Shown here piece after piece: positions 42,615 through 52,871 of a stretch of DNA of 64,000 nucleotides. The notes beneath the pieces are model-generated. The model saw only the letters and a program-made list of their open reading frames with translations, ran no database searches and had not been told where the DNA came from. The translations under genes and the position numbers were made by a program. The DNA is from Mycobacterium sp. GA-0227b (GTDB lineage Bacteria > Actinomycetota > Actinomycetes > Mycobacteriales > Mycobacteriaceae), in NCBI RefSeq assembly GCF_001499855.1, contig NZ_LQIK01000012.1:1-64000 (forward strand), written 5' to 3'. Position 1 is the stretch's first letter. The number at the start of each line of letters is the position of its first letter.

Positions 42615-43592
42615 ATGACGCGGTTCCTGGCGCGCCGGCTGCTCAACTACGTGGTGTTGCTGGCGCTGGCGTCGTTCCTCGTCTTCCTGCTCGCGTCATG
42701 GCAGTTCAATCCGCTCGACAGCCTGGAGAGCCGCAACCCGCGCCCGCCCCAGGCCGTGATCGACGCCAAGCGCGTCGAGCTGGGACTCGACAAGCCGGTG
42801 CTCGAGCAGTACGTCCACTGGGTGTCCGGCGCCATCCGCGGCGACTTCGGGGTCACCATCGGCGGGCAACCAGTGACCGACGAATTGTGGCGACGCGTGG
42901 GGGTCAGCCTGCGGCTGCTGATCATCGGCTCGGTGGTCGGCACGGTAATCGGCGTCGCCGCCGGCGCGTGGGGTGCGATCAGGCAGTACCGGCTCAGCGA
43001 CCGAGTGGTCACCTTGCTGTCGTTGCTGGTGATCAGCACACCGATATTCGTGCTGGCCAACCTGTTCATCCTCGCGGCGCTGGGCGTGAACAACGTGTTG
43101 GGCGTCCGGATCTTCGAGTACACCGGGGAGACGTCGACCTATCCGATCGAAGGAGCGTGGAACCAGTTCGTCGACCGGTTGCAGCATCTGGTGCTGCCGA
43201 GCATGACGCTCGCGCTCGCCTCGATCGCGATCTACAGCCGATACCAGCGCAACGCGATGCTCGACGTGCTCGGCCAGGACTTCATCCGCACCGCGCGGGC
43301 CAAGGGGCTGACACGTCGGCAAGCCCTGATCAAACACGGATTGCGGACGGCGCTGATTCCGATGGCGACGCTTTTCGCCTACAGCGTCGCGGGGTTGGTC
43401 ACCGGCGCGGTGTTCACCGAGAAGATCTTCGGCTGGTACGGCGTCGGCGAATGGATCGTCACCGGCATCGGCAATCAGGACATCAACATCGTCGCCGCGA
43501 TCACCACCCTCTCCGCCGTGATGATCCTGCTCGCCGGCCTGCTCTCCGATGTCGTCTATGCGGTGCTCGACCCGAGAGTGCGCGGGTCATGA
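42615..43592 (+). CDS. oppB: Peptide ABC transporter permease OppB
   Basis: This encodes 325 aa with GAGGAACGG before ATG 42615. Six-helix DppB/OppB permease: MTRFLARRLLNYVVLLALASFL start, LLSLLVISTPIFVLAN, and the EAA loop DFIRTARAKGLTRRQALIKHGLRTALIP. First gene of oppBCDA, with the same order as Rv1283c-Rv1280c. Imports oligopeptides. The stop overlaps oppC (ATGA). Confidence 0.93.
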   Translation: MTRFLARRLLNYVVLLALASFLVFLLASWQFNPLDSLESRNPRPPQAVIDAKRVELGLDKPVLEQYVHWVSGAIRGDFGVTIGGQPVTDELWRRVGVSLRLLIIGSVVGTVIGVAAGAWGAIRQYRLSDRVVTLLSLLVISTPIFVLANLFILAALGVNNVLGVRIFEYTGETSTYPIEGAWNQFVDRLQHLVLPSMTLALASIAIYSRYQRNAMLDVLGQDFIRTARAKGLTRRQALIKHGLRTALIPMATLFAYSVAGLVTGAVFTEKIFGWYGVGEWIVTGIGNQDINIVAAITTLSAVMILLAGLLSDVVYAVLDPRVRGS

Positions 43593-44536
43593 CCGAGCAC
43601 GTCGCCCGGTCGGATGCGACGCCCACGCCGGGCCAGTCGACCACCGCCCGAACCGGTCTCGACGCCGCACGGTTCACGTCGCGCAAATCGCTGGTGTTCC
43701 GCCGTTTCCTGCGCAACAAGGCGGCGGTGGTCTCGTTGGTGTTGTTAGTGCTGCTGTTCATCGGGTGCTACGCGTTGCCGCCGCTGCTGCCCTACACCTA
43801 CAGCGAGCTCGACTACTACGCGCTGCAGCAGCCCCCCAGCCCCGAACACTGGTTCGGGACAAATGCGCTGGGGCAGGATCTGCTCGCCCAGACGCTGCGG
43901 GGCATGCAGAAATCGATGCTGATCGGCGTGTGTGTCGCGTTCATCTCGACGATCATCGCGGCCACCGTCGGGACCATCGCCGGGTACTTCGTCGACTGGC
44001 GCGACCCGGCCCTGATGTGGCTGGTCGACCTGATGCTGGTGGTGCCGAGTTTCCTGCTGGTCTCAATCGTGGTGCAGCGCACCAAGGGTGACATCATCTG
44101 GATGATCGTGCTGCTGTCGTTGTTCAGCTGGATGATCAGCTCGCGGATCGTCCGCGGCATGACGATGAGCCTGCGCGACCGCGAATTCGTCGCCGCGGCA
44201 CGGTATATGGGTGTCAGCGGCCCGCGGATCATCGTCCGTCACATCCTGCCCAACGTCGCGTCGATCATCATCATCGACACCGCGCTCAACGTCGGGGTCG
44301 CGGTGTTGGCCGAAACCGGCTTGAGCTTCCTCGGATTCGGTATCCAGCCGCCGGACGTGTCGCTGGGCACGCTGATCGCCGACGGCACCAAATCGGCGAC
44401 GACGTTCCCGTGGCTCTTCCTGTTTCCTGCCGGGGTGTTGGTGCTGATCATCTTGTGCGCCAACCTCGTTGGGGACGGTTTGCGCGACGCACTCGACCCG
44501 GGCGCGCAACAGCTGCGAAGGCGCCGACCGCGATGA
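43589..44536 (+). CDS. oppC: Peptide ABC transporter permease OppC
   Basis: This encodes 315 aa. N-terminal cytoplasmic tail, then [24 protein letters not shown], the OppC entry [17 protein letters not shown], and the EAA loop [27 protein letters not shown]. Heterodimerises with OppB. Both ends overlap neighbours (ATGA), so the operon is translationally coupled. Confidence 0.93.
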   Translation: MTEHVARSDATPTPGQSTTARTGLDAARFTSRKSLVFRRFLRNKAAVVSLVLLVLLFIGCYALPPLLPYTYSELDYYALQQPPSPEHWFGTNALGQDLLAQTLRGMQKSMLIGVCVAFISTIIAATVGTIAGYFVDWRDPALMWLVDLMLVVPSFLLVSIVVQRTKGDIIWMIVLLSLFSWMISSRIVRGMTMSLRDREFVAAARYMGVSGPRIIVRHILPNVASIIIIDTALNVGVAVLAETGLSFLGFGIQPPDVSLGTLIADGTKSATTFPWLFLFPAGVLVLIILCANLVGDGLRDALDPGAQQLRRRRPR

Positions 44537-46377
44537 CCCTGCTCCAAGTCCGCGATCTCACGGTCGCGTTCCCGACGGACACCGCGCCGGTCAATGCGGT
44601 GCGCGGGATGAACTTCGACGTCGACAAGGGCGAGGTCGTCGCACTGGTCGGAGAATCGGGCGCCGGCAAATCGGCCAGCGCGATGGCCGTCATCGGCCTG
44701 CTGCCCGAGTACGCCGACGTGGCCGGCTCGATCCGGCTGCACGGCGACGAGCTGATCGGCCTGTCGGATCAACGCATGTCGGCGATCCGCGGAAAGTCCA
44801 TCGGCACGGTGTTCCAGGACCCGATGTCCGCGCTGACCCCCGTCTACACCGTGGGCGACCAGATCGCCGAGGCGATCGAGGTTCATCAGCGCGGCATCGG
44901 CCGACGGGCGGCCAGGAAACGGGCGGTCGAACTGCTCGAGCTGGTCGGCATCGCACAACCCGACCGGCGGGCGAAGTCATTTCCGCACGAGTTGTCCGGT
45001 GGCGAGCGCCAGCGGGTGGTGATCGCGATCGCGATCGCCAACGATCCCGACCTGCTGATCTGCGACGAGCCGACGACCGCACTGGACGTCACGGTGCAGG
45101 CCCAGATCCTCGATGTGCTCAAAACCGCCCGTGACGTGACCGGCGCCGGCGTGTTGATCATCACCCACGACCTCGGTGTGGTCGCCGAGTTCGCCGACCG
45201 CGCCTTGGTGATGTACGCCGGGCGCGCCGTCGAAACGGCACCCGTGTCCACCCTGTATTCCGATCGCCGGATGCCCTACACCGTCGGGCTGCTGGGGTCC
45301 GTGCCGCGCCTCGACGCCGCGCAGGGCGCGCGGTTGGTCCCCATACCCGGCGCACCGCCGTCGATGGCGGACCTGCCGCCCGGCTGCCCCTTCGCGCCGC
45401 GGTGTCCACTGGCCGTCGACGACTGCCAAGCCGCCGAACCGGAGCTGCTCCCGATGGGGCCGACGGAAACGGGGCACCACGCGGCCTGCATTCGCACCGA
45501 ACACGTTGTCGGCCGCAGCGCCGCCGACATCTACGGGGTGTCGACCGCGCCGCCCGATACGCCGCCCGATCCCGACGCGCCGGTGGTGCTGCGGGTGGCC
45601 GACCTGGTCAAGACCTACAAGCTGACCAAGGGTGTGGTGTTCCGCCGCCAGGTCGGCGAGGTGCGTGCCGTCGACGGTGTCAGCTTCGAGCTGCAGCAGG
45701 GCCGCACGCTGGGCATCGTCGGTGAGTCCGGGTCCGGCAAGTCGACGACGCTGCACCAGGTGTTGCAGTTGACCGCGCCGGAGTCCGGTTCCATCGAAGT
45801 GCTCGGTAACGACGTCGCATCGCTGGACCGGCACGCCCGGCGGGCGTTGCGAGGCGATCTGCAGGTGGTGTTCCAGGATCCGGTGGCGTCACTGGACCCG
45901 CGGCTTCCGGTGTTCGACGTGCTTGCCGAGCCCTTGCAGGCCAACGGATTCGACAAGCGCAGCCGTGACGAACGGGTCGCCGAACTGCTCGCCATCGTCG
46001 GGTTGCGCCGGGAGGACGCCACACGCTATCCAGCGGAGTTCTCCGGCGGGCAGAAGCAACGCATCGGAATCGCGCGGGCGCTCGCGCTGCAACCGAAGAT
46101 CCTGGCGCTCGACGAACCGGTGTCGGCGCTCGACGTGTCGATCCAGGCCGGCATCATCAACCTGCTGCTGGACCTGCAGCAGCGGTTCGGGTTGTCGTAT
46201 CTGTTCGTGTCGCACGATCTCTCCGTGGTCAGACACCTCGCGCACAACGTGGCGGTCATGTACAAGGGCACCGTGGTCGAGCAGGGCGAGGGCGACCAGG
46301 TGTTCGCCAACCCCCGCCAGGACTACACCCGGCGTTTGCTGGCGGCGGTCCCGCAGCCTGAGGTACATCACAGCTAA
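44533..46377 (+). CDS. oppD: Peptide ABC transporter ATPase, fused OppD/OppF
   Basis: This encodes 614 aa with two complete nucleotide-binding domains. First: [26 protein letters not shown] and the OppD C-terminal oligopeptide domain with a CPFAPRC...C Fe-S-like motif (~residues 285-320). Second: [26 protein letters not shown]. All catalytic residues are present in both. The fusion is as in Rv1281c. Drives the OppBC permease. Confidence 0.93.
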   Translation: MTLLQVRDLTVAFPTDTAPVNAVRGMNFDVDKGEVVALVGESGAGKSASAMAVIGLLPEYADVAGSIRLHGDELIGLSDQRMSAIRGKSIGTVFQDPMSALTPVYTVGDQIAEAIEVHQRGIGRRAARKRAVELLELVGIAQPDRRAKSFPHELSGGERQRVVIAIAIANDPDLLICDEPTTALDVTVQAQILDVLKTARDVTGAGVLIITHDLGVVAEFADRALVMYAGRAVETAPVSTLYSDRRMPYTVGLLGSVPRLDAAQGARLVPIPGAPPSMADLPPGCPFAPRCPLAVDDCQAAEPELLPMGPTETGHHAACIRTEHVVGRSAADIYGVSTAPPDTPPDPDAPVVLRVADLVKTYKLTKGVVFRRQVGEVRAVDGVSFELQQGRTLGIVGESGSGKSTTLHQVLQLTAPESGSIEVLGNDVASLDRHARRALRGDLQVVFQDPVASLDPRLPVFDVLAEPLQANGFDKRSRDERVAELLAIVGLRREDATRYPAEFSGGQKQRIGIARALALQPKILALDEPVSALDVSIQAGIINLLLDLQQRFGLSYLFVSHDLSVVRHLAHNVAVMYKGTVVEQGEGDQVFANPRQDYTRRLLAAVPQPEVHHS

Positions 46378-46388
46378 AGTCGGAGCGC

Positions 46389-48059
46389 ATGAGCTTGCGA
46401 CGCTTCCTTGCGGCGACGATGATCACCGCGCTGACCCTGACCGCCTGTTCCGGCGGCACCGAAGAAGCCCCCTCCGCAGGAGGGGACGCAGCGGTCGGCA
46501 CCAGCAACGACATCAACCCGCAGGATGTGGCCAATCTTCAGAAGGGCGGCAAGCTGCGGCTGGCGCTCAATGCTTTTCCGCCGAACTTCAACCCGCTACA
46601 CATCGACGGCAACACCGGCGACAACAACTCGCTCATGAAGCCGACAATGCCGCGCGCCTTCCGGATCGCGGCCGACGGCTCGACCACCGTCAACACCGAC
46701 TACTTCACCAATGTCGAGCTGACCAGCACCAACCCGCAGGTCGTCACCTACACGATCAACCCGAAGGCGGTGTGGAGCGACGGCACGCCGATCACCTGGG
46801 AGGACATCCAGTCTCAGATCCACGCCACCAGCGGAAAGGATGAGAACTTCGCGATCGCCGCCACCAACGGCAGCGACCGCGTCGCGAAGGTCGAGCGCGG
46901 CGTCGACGACCGCCAAGCCGTCATCACCTTCGCCAAGCCGTGGGCGGACTGGCGCGGCATGTTCGCGGGCACCTCGATGCTGGTTCCCAAGAGTTCGACG
47001 GCGAACCCCGAGGTATTCAACAAGGGCCAACTGGACGCACCGGGTCCGTCGGCCGGACCGTTCATCGTGTCCAATCTCGACCGCGGTGCGAAGCGAATCA
47101 CGCTGACGCGCAACCCGAAATGGTGGGGTGCGCCGCCGCTGCTGGACAGCATCACCTTCCTCGTCCTCGACGACGCCGCACGCATGCCCGCGCTGCAGAA
47201 CAACACGATCGACGCCACCGGCCTGGCGACGCTCGACGAAATGGAGATCGCGCGGCGCACGGATGGGGTGACCATCCGGCGCGCACCAGGGCTGGCCTGG
47301 TATCACTTCACGTTCAACGGTGCGCCGGGTTCGATCCTGGCCGATCCCGCGCTGCGGCGGGCGATCGCCAAGGGCATCGACCGCAAGACGATCGCGGAGG
47401 TCACCCAGCGCGGGCTCGCCGACAACCCGGCGCCGCTGAACAACCACATCTACGTAGAGGGCCAGGAGGGCTACCAGGACAACAGCGGCGCCGTTGCGTT
47501 CGACCCGGAGAAGGCCAAGCAGGAACTCGACGCGCTGGGCTGGCGGCTCAACGGCCAGTTCCGCGAGAAGGACGGCCGCCCACTCGTGATCCGCGACGTG
47601 CTGTTCGACTCGCTCGGCACGCGTCAGTACGGCCAGATCGCCCAGGCCAATCTCGCCCAGATCGGGGTCAAACTCGAACTCGACGTGCGACCGGCCGCGG
47701 GCTTCTTCACCGACTACGTCACGGTCGGTAACTTCGACATCGCTCAATTCGCTTGGAGCGGTGACGCTTTCCCGCTCGCGAGCTTGACGCAGATCTACCG
47801 GACCGGGGCGGAGAGCAACTTCGGCAAGATCAGCAGTCCCGAAATCGACGCGAAGATCGAGGAGACCGTCGGCGAGCTCGACCCCGCCAAGGCCCGGAAA
47901 CTGGCCAACGAGTTGGACGAGATGCTGTTCAACGAGGTGTTCAGCCTGCCGCTGACCCAGTCGACCGGAAACGTCGCCGTCCGAAGCAATCTGGCGAATT
48001 TCGGCGCGTTCGGCTTGGCCGACGCGGACTACACCAAAATCGGCTTCATGAAGCCGTAG
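46389..48059 (+). CDS. oppA: Peptide-binding lipoprotein OppA
   Basis: This encodes 556 aa, GGAG five bases before the ATG. Signal peptide with lipobox L17-T-A-C20, so anchored outside the membrane. SBP_bac_5 family: VVTYTINPKAVWSDGTPITWEDI, and LRRAIAKGIDRKTI. Captures peptides for OppBCD. Last gene of the operon; convergent with the DUF309 gene (29 bases between stops). Confidence 0.92.
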   Translation: MSLRRFLAATMITALTLTACSGGTEEAPSAGGDAAVGTSNDINPQDVANLQKGGKLRLALNAFPPNFNPLHIDGNTGDNNSLMKPTMPRAFRIAADGSTTVNTDYFTNVELTSTNPQVVTYTINPKAVWSDGTPITWEDIQSQIHATSGKDENFAIAATNGSDRVAKVERGVDDRQAVITFAKPWADWRGMFAGTSMLVPKSSTANPEVFNKGQLDAPGPSAGPFIVSNLDRGAKRITLTRNPKWWGAPPLLDSITFLVLDDAARMPALQNNTIDATGLATLDEMEIARRTDGVTIRRAPGLAWYHFTFNGAPGSILADPALRRAIAKGIDRKTIAEVTQRGLADNPAPLNNHIYVEGQEGYQDNSGAVAFDPEKAKQELDALGWRLNGQFREKDGRPLVIRDVLFDSLGTRQYGQIAQANLAQIGVKLELDVRPAAGFFTDYVTVGNFDIAQFAWSGDAFPLASLTQIYRTGAESNFGKISSPEIDAKIEETVGELDPAKARKLANELDEMLFNEVFSLPLTQSTGNVAVRSNLANFGAFGLADADYTKIGFMKP

Positions 48060-48088
48060 CCGGCGAGCGTGCGCAACAAGCGATTTCG

Positions 48089-48559
48089 CTAGGTGGACAG
48101 GCGTGGGCGAAGTCGCTCGGGCGCGACCGTGGCTCCCGCCTCGAGGTCGTCGATCAGCGCGTGGGCATAGCGGACCAAGCCGGTGACGTCGACGCCATGC
48201 GGCGCCGGGCCGTCGTCGGACAGGCGGGCCGACGCCCGTCGCAGCACACCGATCGCGCCCTTGGTGTTGCCCCGTTGCACATGGGTGATGCCGACCGCGA
48301 GTTGGGCGAGCCCCTGCCAGAGGGTCCGTTCGTCCTGCGGGCGACTCTTCCACGCCGATTCCAACACCTCGTGGGCGTTGAAGGCCAGACCGTCGTCGAG
48401 GAGTCGCTGGGCGTAGCGCAGGGTCTCGGCCGGTGACAGGTCGAGTTCGTCCGGAATTCGGGTGACGCCCTCGCTGCCGTGGGGTAGCGGCCGGCCCAGC
48501 GCATCGCGCGGACGGGTGTTGCGGGGCCTCCCGGCTTCGTCGCGGTCACGCTCCGCCAT
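48089..48559 (-). CDS. DUF309-domain protein
   Basis: This encodes 156 aa, soluble. The N-terminal 35 residues are charged and disordered. The domain reads AQRLLDDGLAFNAHEVLESAWKSRP, then LWQGLAQLAVGITHVQRGNTKGAIGVLRRASA, matching DUF309: the F-x-A-H-E-V-L-E-x-x-W and G-x-x-Q-x-A-x-G signatures. Role unknown. Not in the corresponding place in M. tuberculosis as I recall it. Confidence 0.75.
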   Translation of the reverse strand: MAERDRDEAGRPRNTRPRDALGRPLPHGSEGVTRIPDELDLSPAETLRYAQRLLDDGLAFNAHEVLESAWKSRPQDERTLWQGLAQLAVGITHVQRGNTKGAIGVLRRASARLSDDGPAPHGVDVTGLVRYAHALIDDLEAGATVAPERLRPRLST

Positions 48560-48595
48560 GAACCCATCCTGGCATCCACGGCGTCGGCTCAGGCG

Positions 48596-50134
48596 TCATC
48601 CCGCTCGGATCAGCTCGGCGGCCTTCTCCCCGATCAGCACGCTGGGCGCGTGGGTGTGCCCGCGGATGATCGTCGGCATCACCGACGCATCGGCGACCCG
48701 CAGGCCGTCGACGCCGCGGACGCGCAGCTGTGGATCGACCACGCTGCCGGCGTCGCGCCCCATCCGGCAGGTGCCGACAGGGTGGTAGAGGGTGTGCGAC
48801 ACCGTGGCCAACGCCCGCTCCAACGTCTCGTCGTCGAGGATCGTCGCGTCGAGCGGGCGCGCGATCCGGCCGACGACGCCTTTGAGCGCCGACGCCTGGG
48901 CCATCGTCGCGCAGATGCGCAGGCCGGCCATCATCGCCGCACGGTCCGCGCCGTCGGGATCGGTGAGGTACCGCGGGTCGATGATCGGCTTGTCCTTCGG
49001 ATCGGCCGAGCGCAATTCGATGGTGCCGCTGCTGTGCGGCTTGAGCAGGATCGTGCCGAGGACGACGGCGTGGGTGTCGTAGGGATCGCCGACGCCTTCA
49101 TCGAAGAACGGGGCGGGCGCGAAGATCAGTTCCAGGTCCGGCAGCGCGAGGTCCGGCCGGCTGCGGATGAAACCGTAGGCCTCCCCCACATTGGAGGTGA
49201 GCATGCCGCGGCGGCGCAGGAAATAATTCAGCAGCTGCAGCGGCTTCTCGGCGCCGAACAGCGAATCGTCGGGAACGTCGAAGCCGAGGGCGGCGATGAA
49301 ATGGTCGAGCAGGTTCGCGCCGACGTTCGGCGCGTGCACCAGCGTCTCGATGCCGTGCTCCGTCAGCCGCTCGCCGTCACCGATGCCCGACAGCATCAGC
49401 AGCTGAGGACTGTTGATCGCACCGCCGCACAGCACCACCTCGCGTCGCGCATTGATGACGCGGCGCCGGCCGGCCTGCTCCACCTCGACGCCGACAGCAC
49501 GGCGCCCGTCGAAAACCACCCTGGTCACCAGTGCGTCGGTCTCGAGCGTGAGGTTGCTGCGCTTGAGGGCGGGCTTGAGGTAGGCGTCGGCGGCACTCCA
49601 CCGGGCGCCCCGGCGCTGGGTGACGAGCGTCTCGCAAAACCCCTCGGGTGCAGCCTGGTTCGGCTTCTCGATGCGAAAGCCGCATTCTTCGGCGGCCGCC
49701 AGCCACTTAGCGGTCGAGCTGCGCGGGCTGCGCTGCGGGCTGATGGACAGCGGGCCGGCCTCGATGCGGCGCAGGTACGGTTCGAGATGCGCGTAGTCCC
49801 ACTGATCGCCCGCGGCATCACCCCACTCGTCGTAGTCAGCGGCGAAACCGCGGACCCACATCATCGCGTTCATCGACGACGATCCACCGACCATTTTGCC
49901 TCTGGGCCAATAGATCTCGCGACCGTCGAGCTGCTTTTGCGGCTCAGTGCGGTAATCCCAGTCCATCGGGCTGCGGAAGAGCTTCTGGAATCCCGCGGGG
50001 ATGCGGATGAACTTGTCCTTGTCGTACGGGCCCGCTTCCAGTGCCATGACCCGAACGGACGGGTCGGCGCTCAGCCGGCCGGCCACGACCGATCCGGCCG
50101 AGCCCGTTCCAACGACGATGTAGTCGGCCTCCAT
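48596..50134 (-). CDS. GMC-family FAD oxidoreductase
   Basis: This encodes 512 aa from ATG 50134 (MEADYIVVGTGSAG). FAD dinucleotide motif VVGTGSAGSVVAGRLS, GMC signatures PRGKMVGGSSSMNAMMWVRG and GAINSPQLLMLSGIG, and the active-site region HPVGTCRMG near the C-terminus. Oxidises an alcohol; the likely choices are choline or other primary alcohols, but the substrate is not clear. Orthologous position to Rv1279. Confidence 0.9.
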   Translation of the reverse strand: MEADYIVVGTGSAGSVVAGRLSADPSVRVMALEAGPYDKDKFIRIPAGFQKLFRSPMDWDYRTEPQKQLDGREIYWPRGKMVGGSSSMNAMMWVRGFAADYDEWGDAAGDQWDYAHLEPYLRRIEAGPLSISPQRSPRSSTAKWLAAAEECGFRIEKPNQAAPEGFCETLVTQRRGARWSAADAYLKPALKRSNLTLETDALVTRVVFDGRRAVGVEVEQAGRRRVINARREVVLCGGAINSPQLLMLSGIGDGERLTEHGIETLVHAPNVGANLLDHFIAALGFDVPDDSLFGAEKPLQLLNYFLRRRGMLTSNVGEAYGFIRSRPDLALPDLELIFAPAPFFDEGVGDPYDTHAVVLGTILLKPHSSGTIELRSADPKDKPIIDPRYLTDPDGADRAAMMAGLRICATMAQASALKGVVGRIARPLDATILDDETLERALATVSHTLYHPVGTCRMGRDAGSVVDPQLRVRGVDGLRVADASVMPTIIRGHTHAPSVLIGEKAAELIRAG

Positions 50135-50249
50135 TCGCCGGAGTGTAATTTCTTCTCGCCGAGCCGGGGCCACAACGGAGTTAGGGGAACGCGAAATGCC
50201 CCGAAATGGCCTAGAAGTAGGACACTTTGCGACTGCTCGCGGTGGGAAC

Positions 50250-52871
50250 TCAGCCGGCCAGTGCGATGTGGTGGGCGCCGTCGACCGCGGCGTACCTCTG
50301 CGGGCTACAGGTCAACACGATCACCTGGCCGTCACCGCCGACCGCGTTGAACACCGCACCCATCTTGACCAGCCGATCGGGGTCGGTGAAGCCAAGCGCG
50401 TCGTCGATCACCACCGGCACGCTGTCCTCCTTGGCCACCAGCGCCGCACTGGCCAGCCGCGCCACGATGCCCAACTGCTCCTTGGCCCCGCCCGACAGCG
50501 AGTCATAGGGCACCGTCCGGCCCGACAGCGTGCGAGTGCAGATCCGCAGCGCGCTGTCGACCTCCACCTCGAAGTCGTCGCCGAACACCATGCGGCCCAA
50601 CCGCTCCACCTCACCGCGGAACGGGTCGACGTAGCGCAACCGGGTGGCATCCCGATGGCGCGACAGCACCGATCGCAACAGCTGCGCCGCCCGGGCCCGC
50701 CGCTGCACCCGTGAGTACTCCGCGAAGGCGTGCTCGCGCTCGGTTCCGGCCTCGTCGAGTTTGCCCTTGCGTCCTTCGGTTCCGTAGAGCTTCAACTGGG
50801 TGGTGACCTCGCGCAGCGCCTCGGCCACCTCGTCGCGGCCCGCCGCCAATGCATCCGCCCGGCGCGCGGCCTCGTCCAGCGCGGCCGCGACGGTATCCGG
50901 TGCCGTGCCGGCCAACTCGCCGCTCAGCTCGGTGACCAGGATGGCCGCCCGCTGCGCTTCGTCGGCATGCGCCTGCGCCGTGATCGCCAACTCGTCGTCG
51001 CCGACCTCGGCCCGCTGCCCGTCCAGCCGTTCGCGCGCCAGCGCAAGCTCCGCCTGCGCGCCCGTGAGTTTCTCGGTCAGTACGGTGAGACGAGTCTCGC
51101 GCTGCCCCAATCGCTTCGCGGCCTCTTCGGCGACCCGACGGTGCGTCTCGCAGTCGGCGATCGCTTGCTTCTGCGCGGCGGTCGCGGCGTCGAGTTCGGT
51201 CCGGGCGGCACCCGAGTCGACGTCGAACAGGTCAGCGACCTCCGGCTGGCGTTCGGTCAGGTCGGCCAGCCGCGCCCTGAGCTGTTCGACCGATTCGTCG
51301 TCGGCCAGTGCCTCGCCGGCCGCACACAGCCGGGCACGCGTGTCCATCAGCTCTTGACGGCGCTCGTCGAGAATGCGTGCCGCGGCGACGTCGTCGACCC
51401 CGCAGCGCTCGAGCGCCGATGTCAGAACCTCCTGTGCCGCAGCGAGTTTGGTCCGCGTTTCCGACGCCGGTGTGCCCGGCACCAGACGGACGGTCAACAG
51501 ATCGGGCACATCGACAGCGGTCTCGGCGCTCACGCTAGTCGCCCACGTCTCGCCCGCGCCGAGCGTGAGCATCTCGCCGCCCACGCTCACCTCGACGTCG
51601 GCGGTCGCGGTCAGCTCGATCTGTGCCGACGCCAACTCCACCTGTCCCATCGCCACGTCGACCGTCGCCTTGGCGGCCTCGATGGCCCGCATACCCTCGT
51701 CGGACAGCCGGATCTCGGCGAGTTCGGCCTGCACCCGTTCGAGGCCACGCTGGGTGGTGTCGATCCTCGTCAGCCGCGCAGCGATCCGGTCGGCTTCGTC
51801 TCGGTCGGCGAGCTGCTGAACCGATCGACGCGCCGCTTCGACCCGGGCCTGGGTGGCCTCCAGCGCGTTTCGCGCCTGTTCGGCTTCGGCCTCGGCGGCC
51901 TCCGCCACCTCGGCGGCCGTCGACTGTTCTTCGGCAGCCTCCGCGACGGCTGCCTCCAACTCGGCGATCGAGGCGGCCCGCCGCTCGATGTCGGTGCGCA
52001 ACCGTCGTCGTTCGTCGACCGCGGCGCGGGACGTGTCGTGATTGGCCTGTGCCGCAGCGGCAACCAGCTCCGCCTCCTTGAGCTGGCGGGCCAGCGCGGC
52101 CACCGCCTCTGCGGCGTGCTGCGCCGCGGCGAGTTTCGTTGCCGCGTCGGCCCGCTGCGCTGTCAGCCGGGCGAGGTCTTCGGTGAGAGCGGCGTGCCGA
52201 CGCACCGCGTCGTCGACCTCCGCGACGGCGGCGGCCGCCTCGGCCAGCGCCTCCTCGGCGGCCCGCAACCGGTTGGTGGCCTCGGCCCATTCGCCGGTGG
52301 GCCTGCCGGTCCGGGTGAAGTAGCGCAGGTACTCCTCTTCGACGCGGTCGACCAAAAGCGGTTCGGTACCCGACAGCGCCAGCGCCTCACCGGCGGCCAC
52401 ATCGAGCGCGCGGGACAGCGCATCACAACCGGACAGGTCCACCGCCGCGGTCGACGACGACTGCAACACCCGCTGGGCCTGCCACAGGCAGGTGTCGACG
52501 GTTTCTTCGAGCATGCCGCGGACGCGCTCGTGCGCCTCGTCGCCGGTGAGCTGCTCGCGCTGCGGCGCCAGCACCGTCAGCTCGGTCTCGAAGCGCTTGT
52601 GGAATCGCTTGCGGTACACGAATCGATATGGCCCCGTGGAGATCTCGGCGGTGACCTCGGCGCCGACGTCGGCGTGCGTCGGCTTGACCTCTTTGACCTC
52701 TTTCTTCGATGACCGGTCCTTGGCTTCGAGCAGCAGGTCGAGCGCCTCGATCATCGACGACTTGCCGATCTCGTTGGCGCCGCTGACCACCACCACGCCG
52801 CGGTCGGGAAACTCGATCTCGCGGTGCGTGATTCCGCGGTAGTTGGTCAGGACCAGGCGGTGCAGTTTCAC
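50250..52871 (-). CDS. SMC/SbcC-like ATPase
   Basis: This encodes 873 aa. N-terminal Walker A in GANEIGKSSMIEALDLLLEAK, a ~550-residue coiled-coil middle (Ala/Glu/Arg-rich), then SLSGGAKEQLG (ABC signature) and VVIDDALG (Walker B) at the C-terminus. Layout of SbcC/Rad50 but shorter. Overlaps the phosphoesterase by four bases; they likely form an SbcCD-like DNA-end nuclease complex. Matches Rv1278 in order. Confidence 0.87.
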   Translation of the reverse strand: MKLHRLVLTNYRGITHREIEFPDRGVVVVSGANEIGKSSMIEALDLLLEAKDRSSKKEVKEVKPTHADVGAEVTAEISTGPYRFVYRKRFHKRFETELTVLAPQREQLTGDEAHERVRGMLEETVDTCLWQAQRVLQSSSTAAVDLSGCDALSRALDVAAGEALALSGTEPLLVDRVEEEYLRYFTRTGRPTGEWAEATNRLRAAEEALAEAAAAVAEVDDAVRRHAALTEDLARLTAQRADAATKLAAAQHAAEAVAALARQLKEAELVAAAAQANHDTSRAAVDERRRLRTDIERRAASIAELEAAVAEAAEEQSTAAEVAEAAEAEAEQARNALEATQARVEAARRSVQQLADRDEADRIAARLTRIDTTQRGLERVQAELAEIRLSDEGMRAIEAAKATVDVAMGQVELASAQIELTATADVEVSVGGEMLTLGAGETWATSVSAETAVDVPDLLTVRLVPGTPASETRTKLAAAQEVLTSALERCGVDDVAAARILDERRQELMDTRARLCAAGEALADDESVEQLRARLADLTERQPEVADLFDVDSGAARTELDAATAAQKQAIADCETHRRVAEEAAKRLGQRETRLTVLTEKLTGAQAELALARERLDGQRAEVGDDELAITAQAHADEAQRAAILVTELSGELAGTAPDTVAAALDEAARRADALAAGRDEVAEALREVTTQLKLYGTEGRKGKLDEAGTEREHAFAEYSRVQRRARAAQLLRSVLSRHRDATRLRYVDPFRGEVERLGRMVFGDDFEVEVDSALRICTRTLSGRTVPYDSLSGGAKEQLGIVARLASAALVAKEDSVPVVIDDALGFTDPDRLVKMGAVFNAVGGDGQVIVLTCSPQRYAAVDGAHHIALAG

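Noticed and set aside
46596..48353. A 585-codon frame antisense to oppA
   Set aside because: Low-complexity Arg/Gly/Val translation. OppA on the other strand has signal peptide, lipobox and family motifs.
48650..50350. A 566-codon frame antisense to the GMC oxidoreductase
   Set aside because: High-GC third-position shadow; the reverse strand carries clear FAD and GMC motifs.
50730..52712. A 660-codon frame antisense to the SMC-like gene
   Set aside because: It has Gly/Arg/Leu shadow composition; the opposite strand has full Walker A, signature and Walker B motifs.
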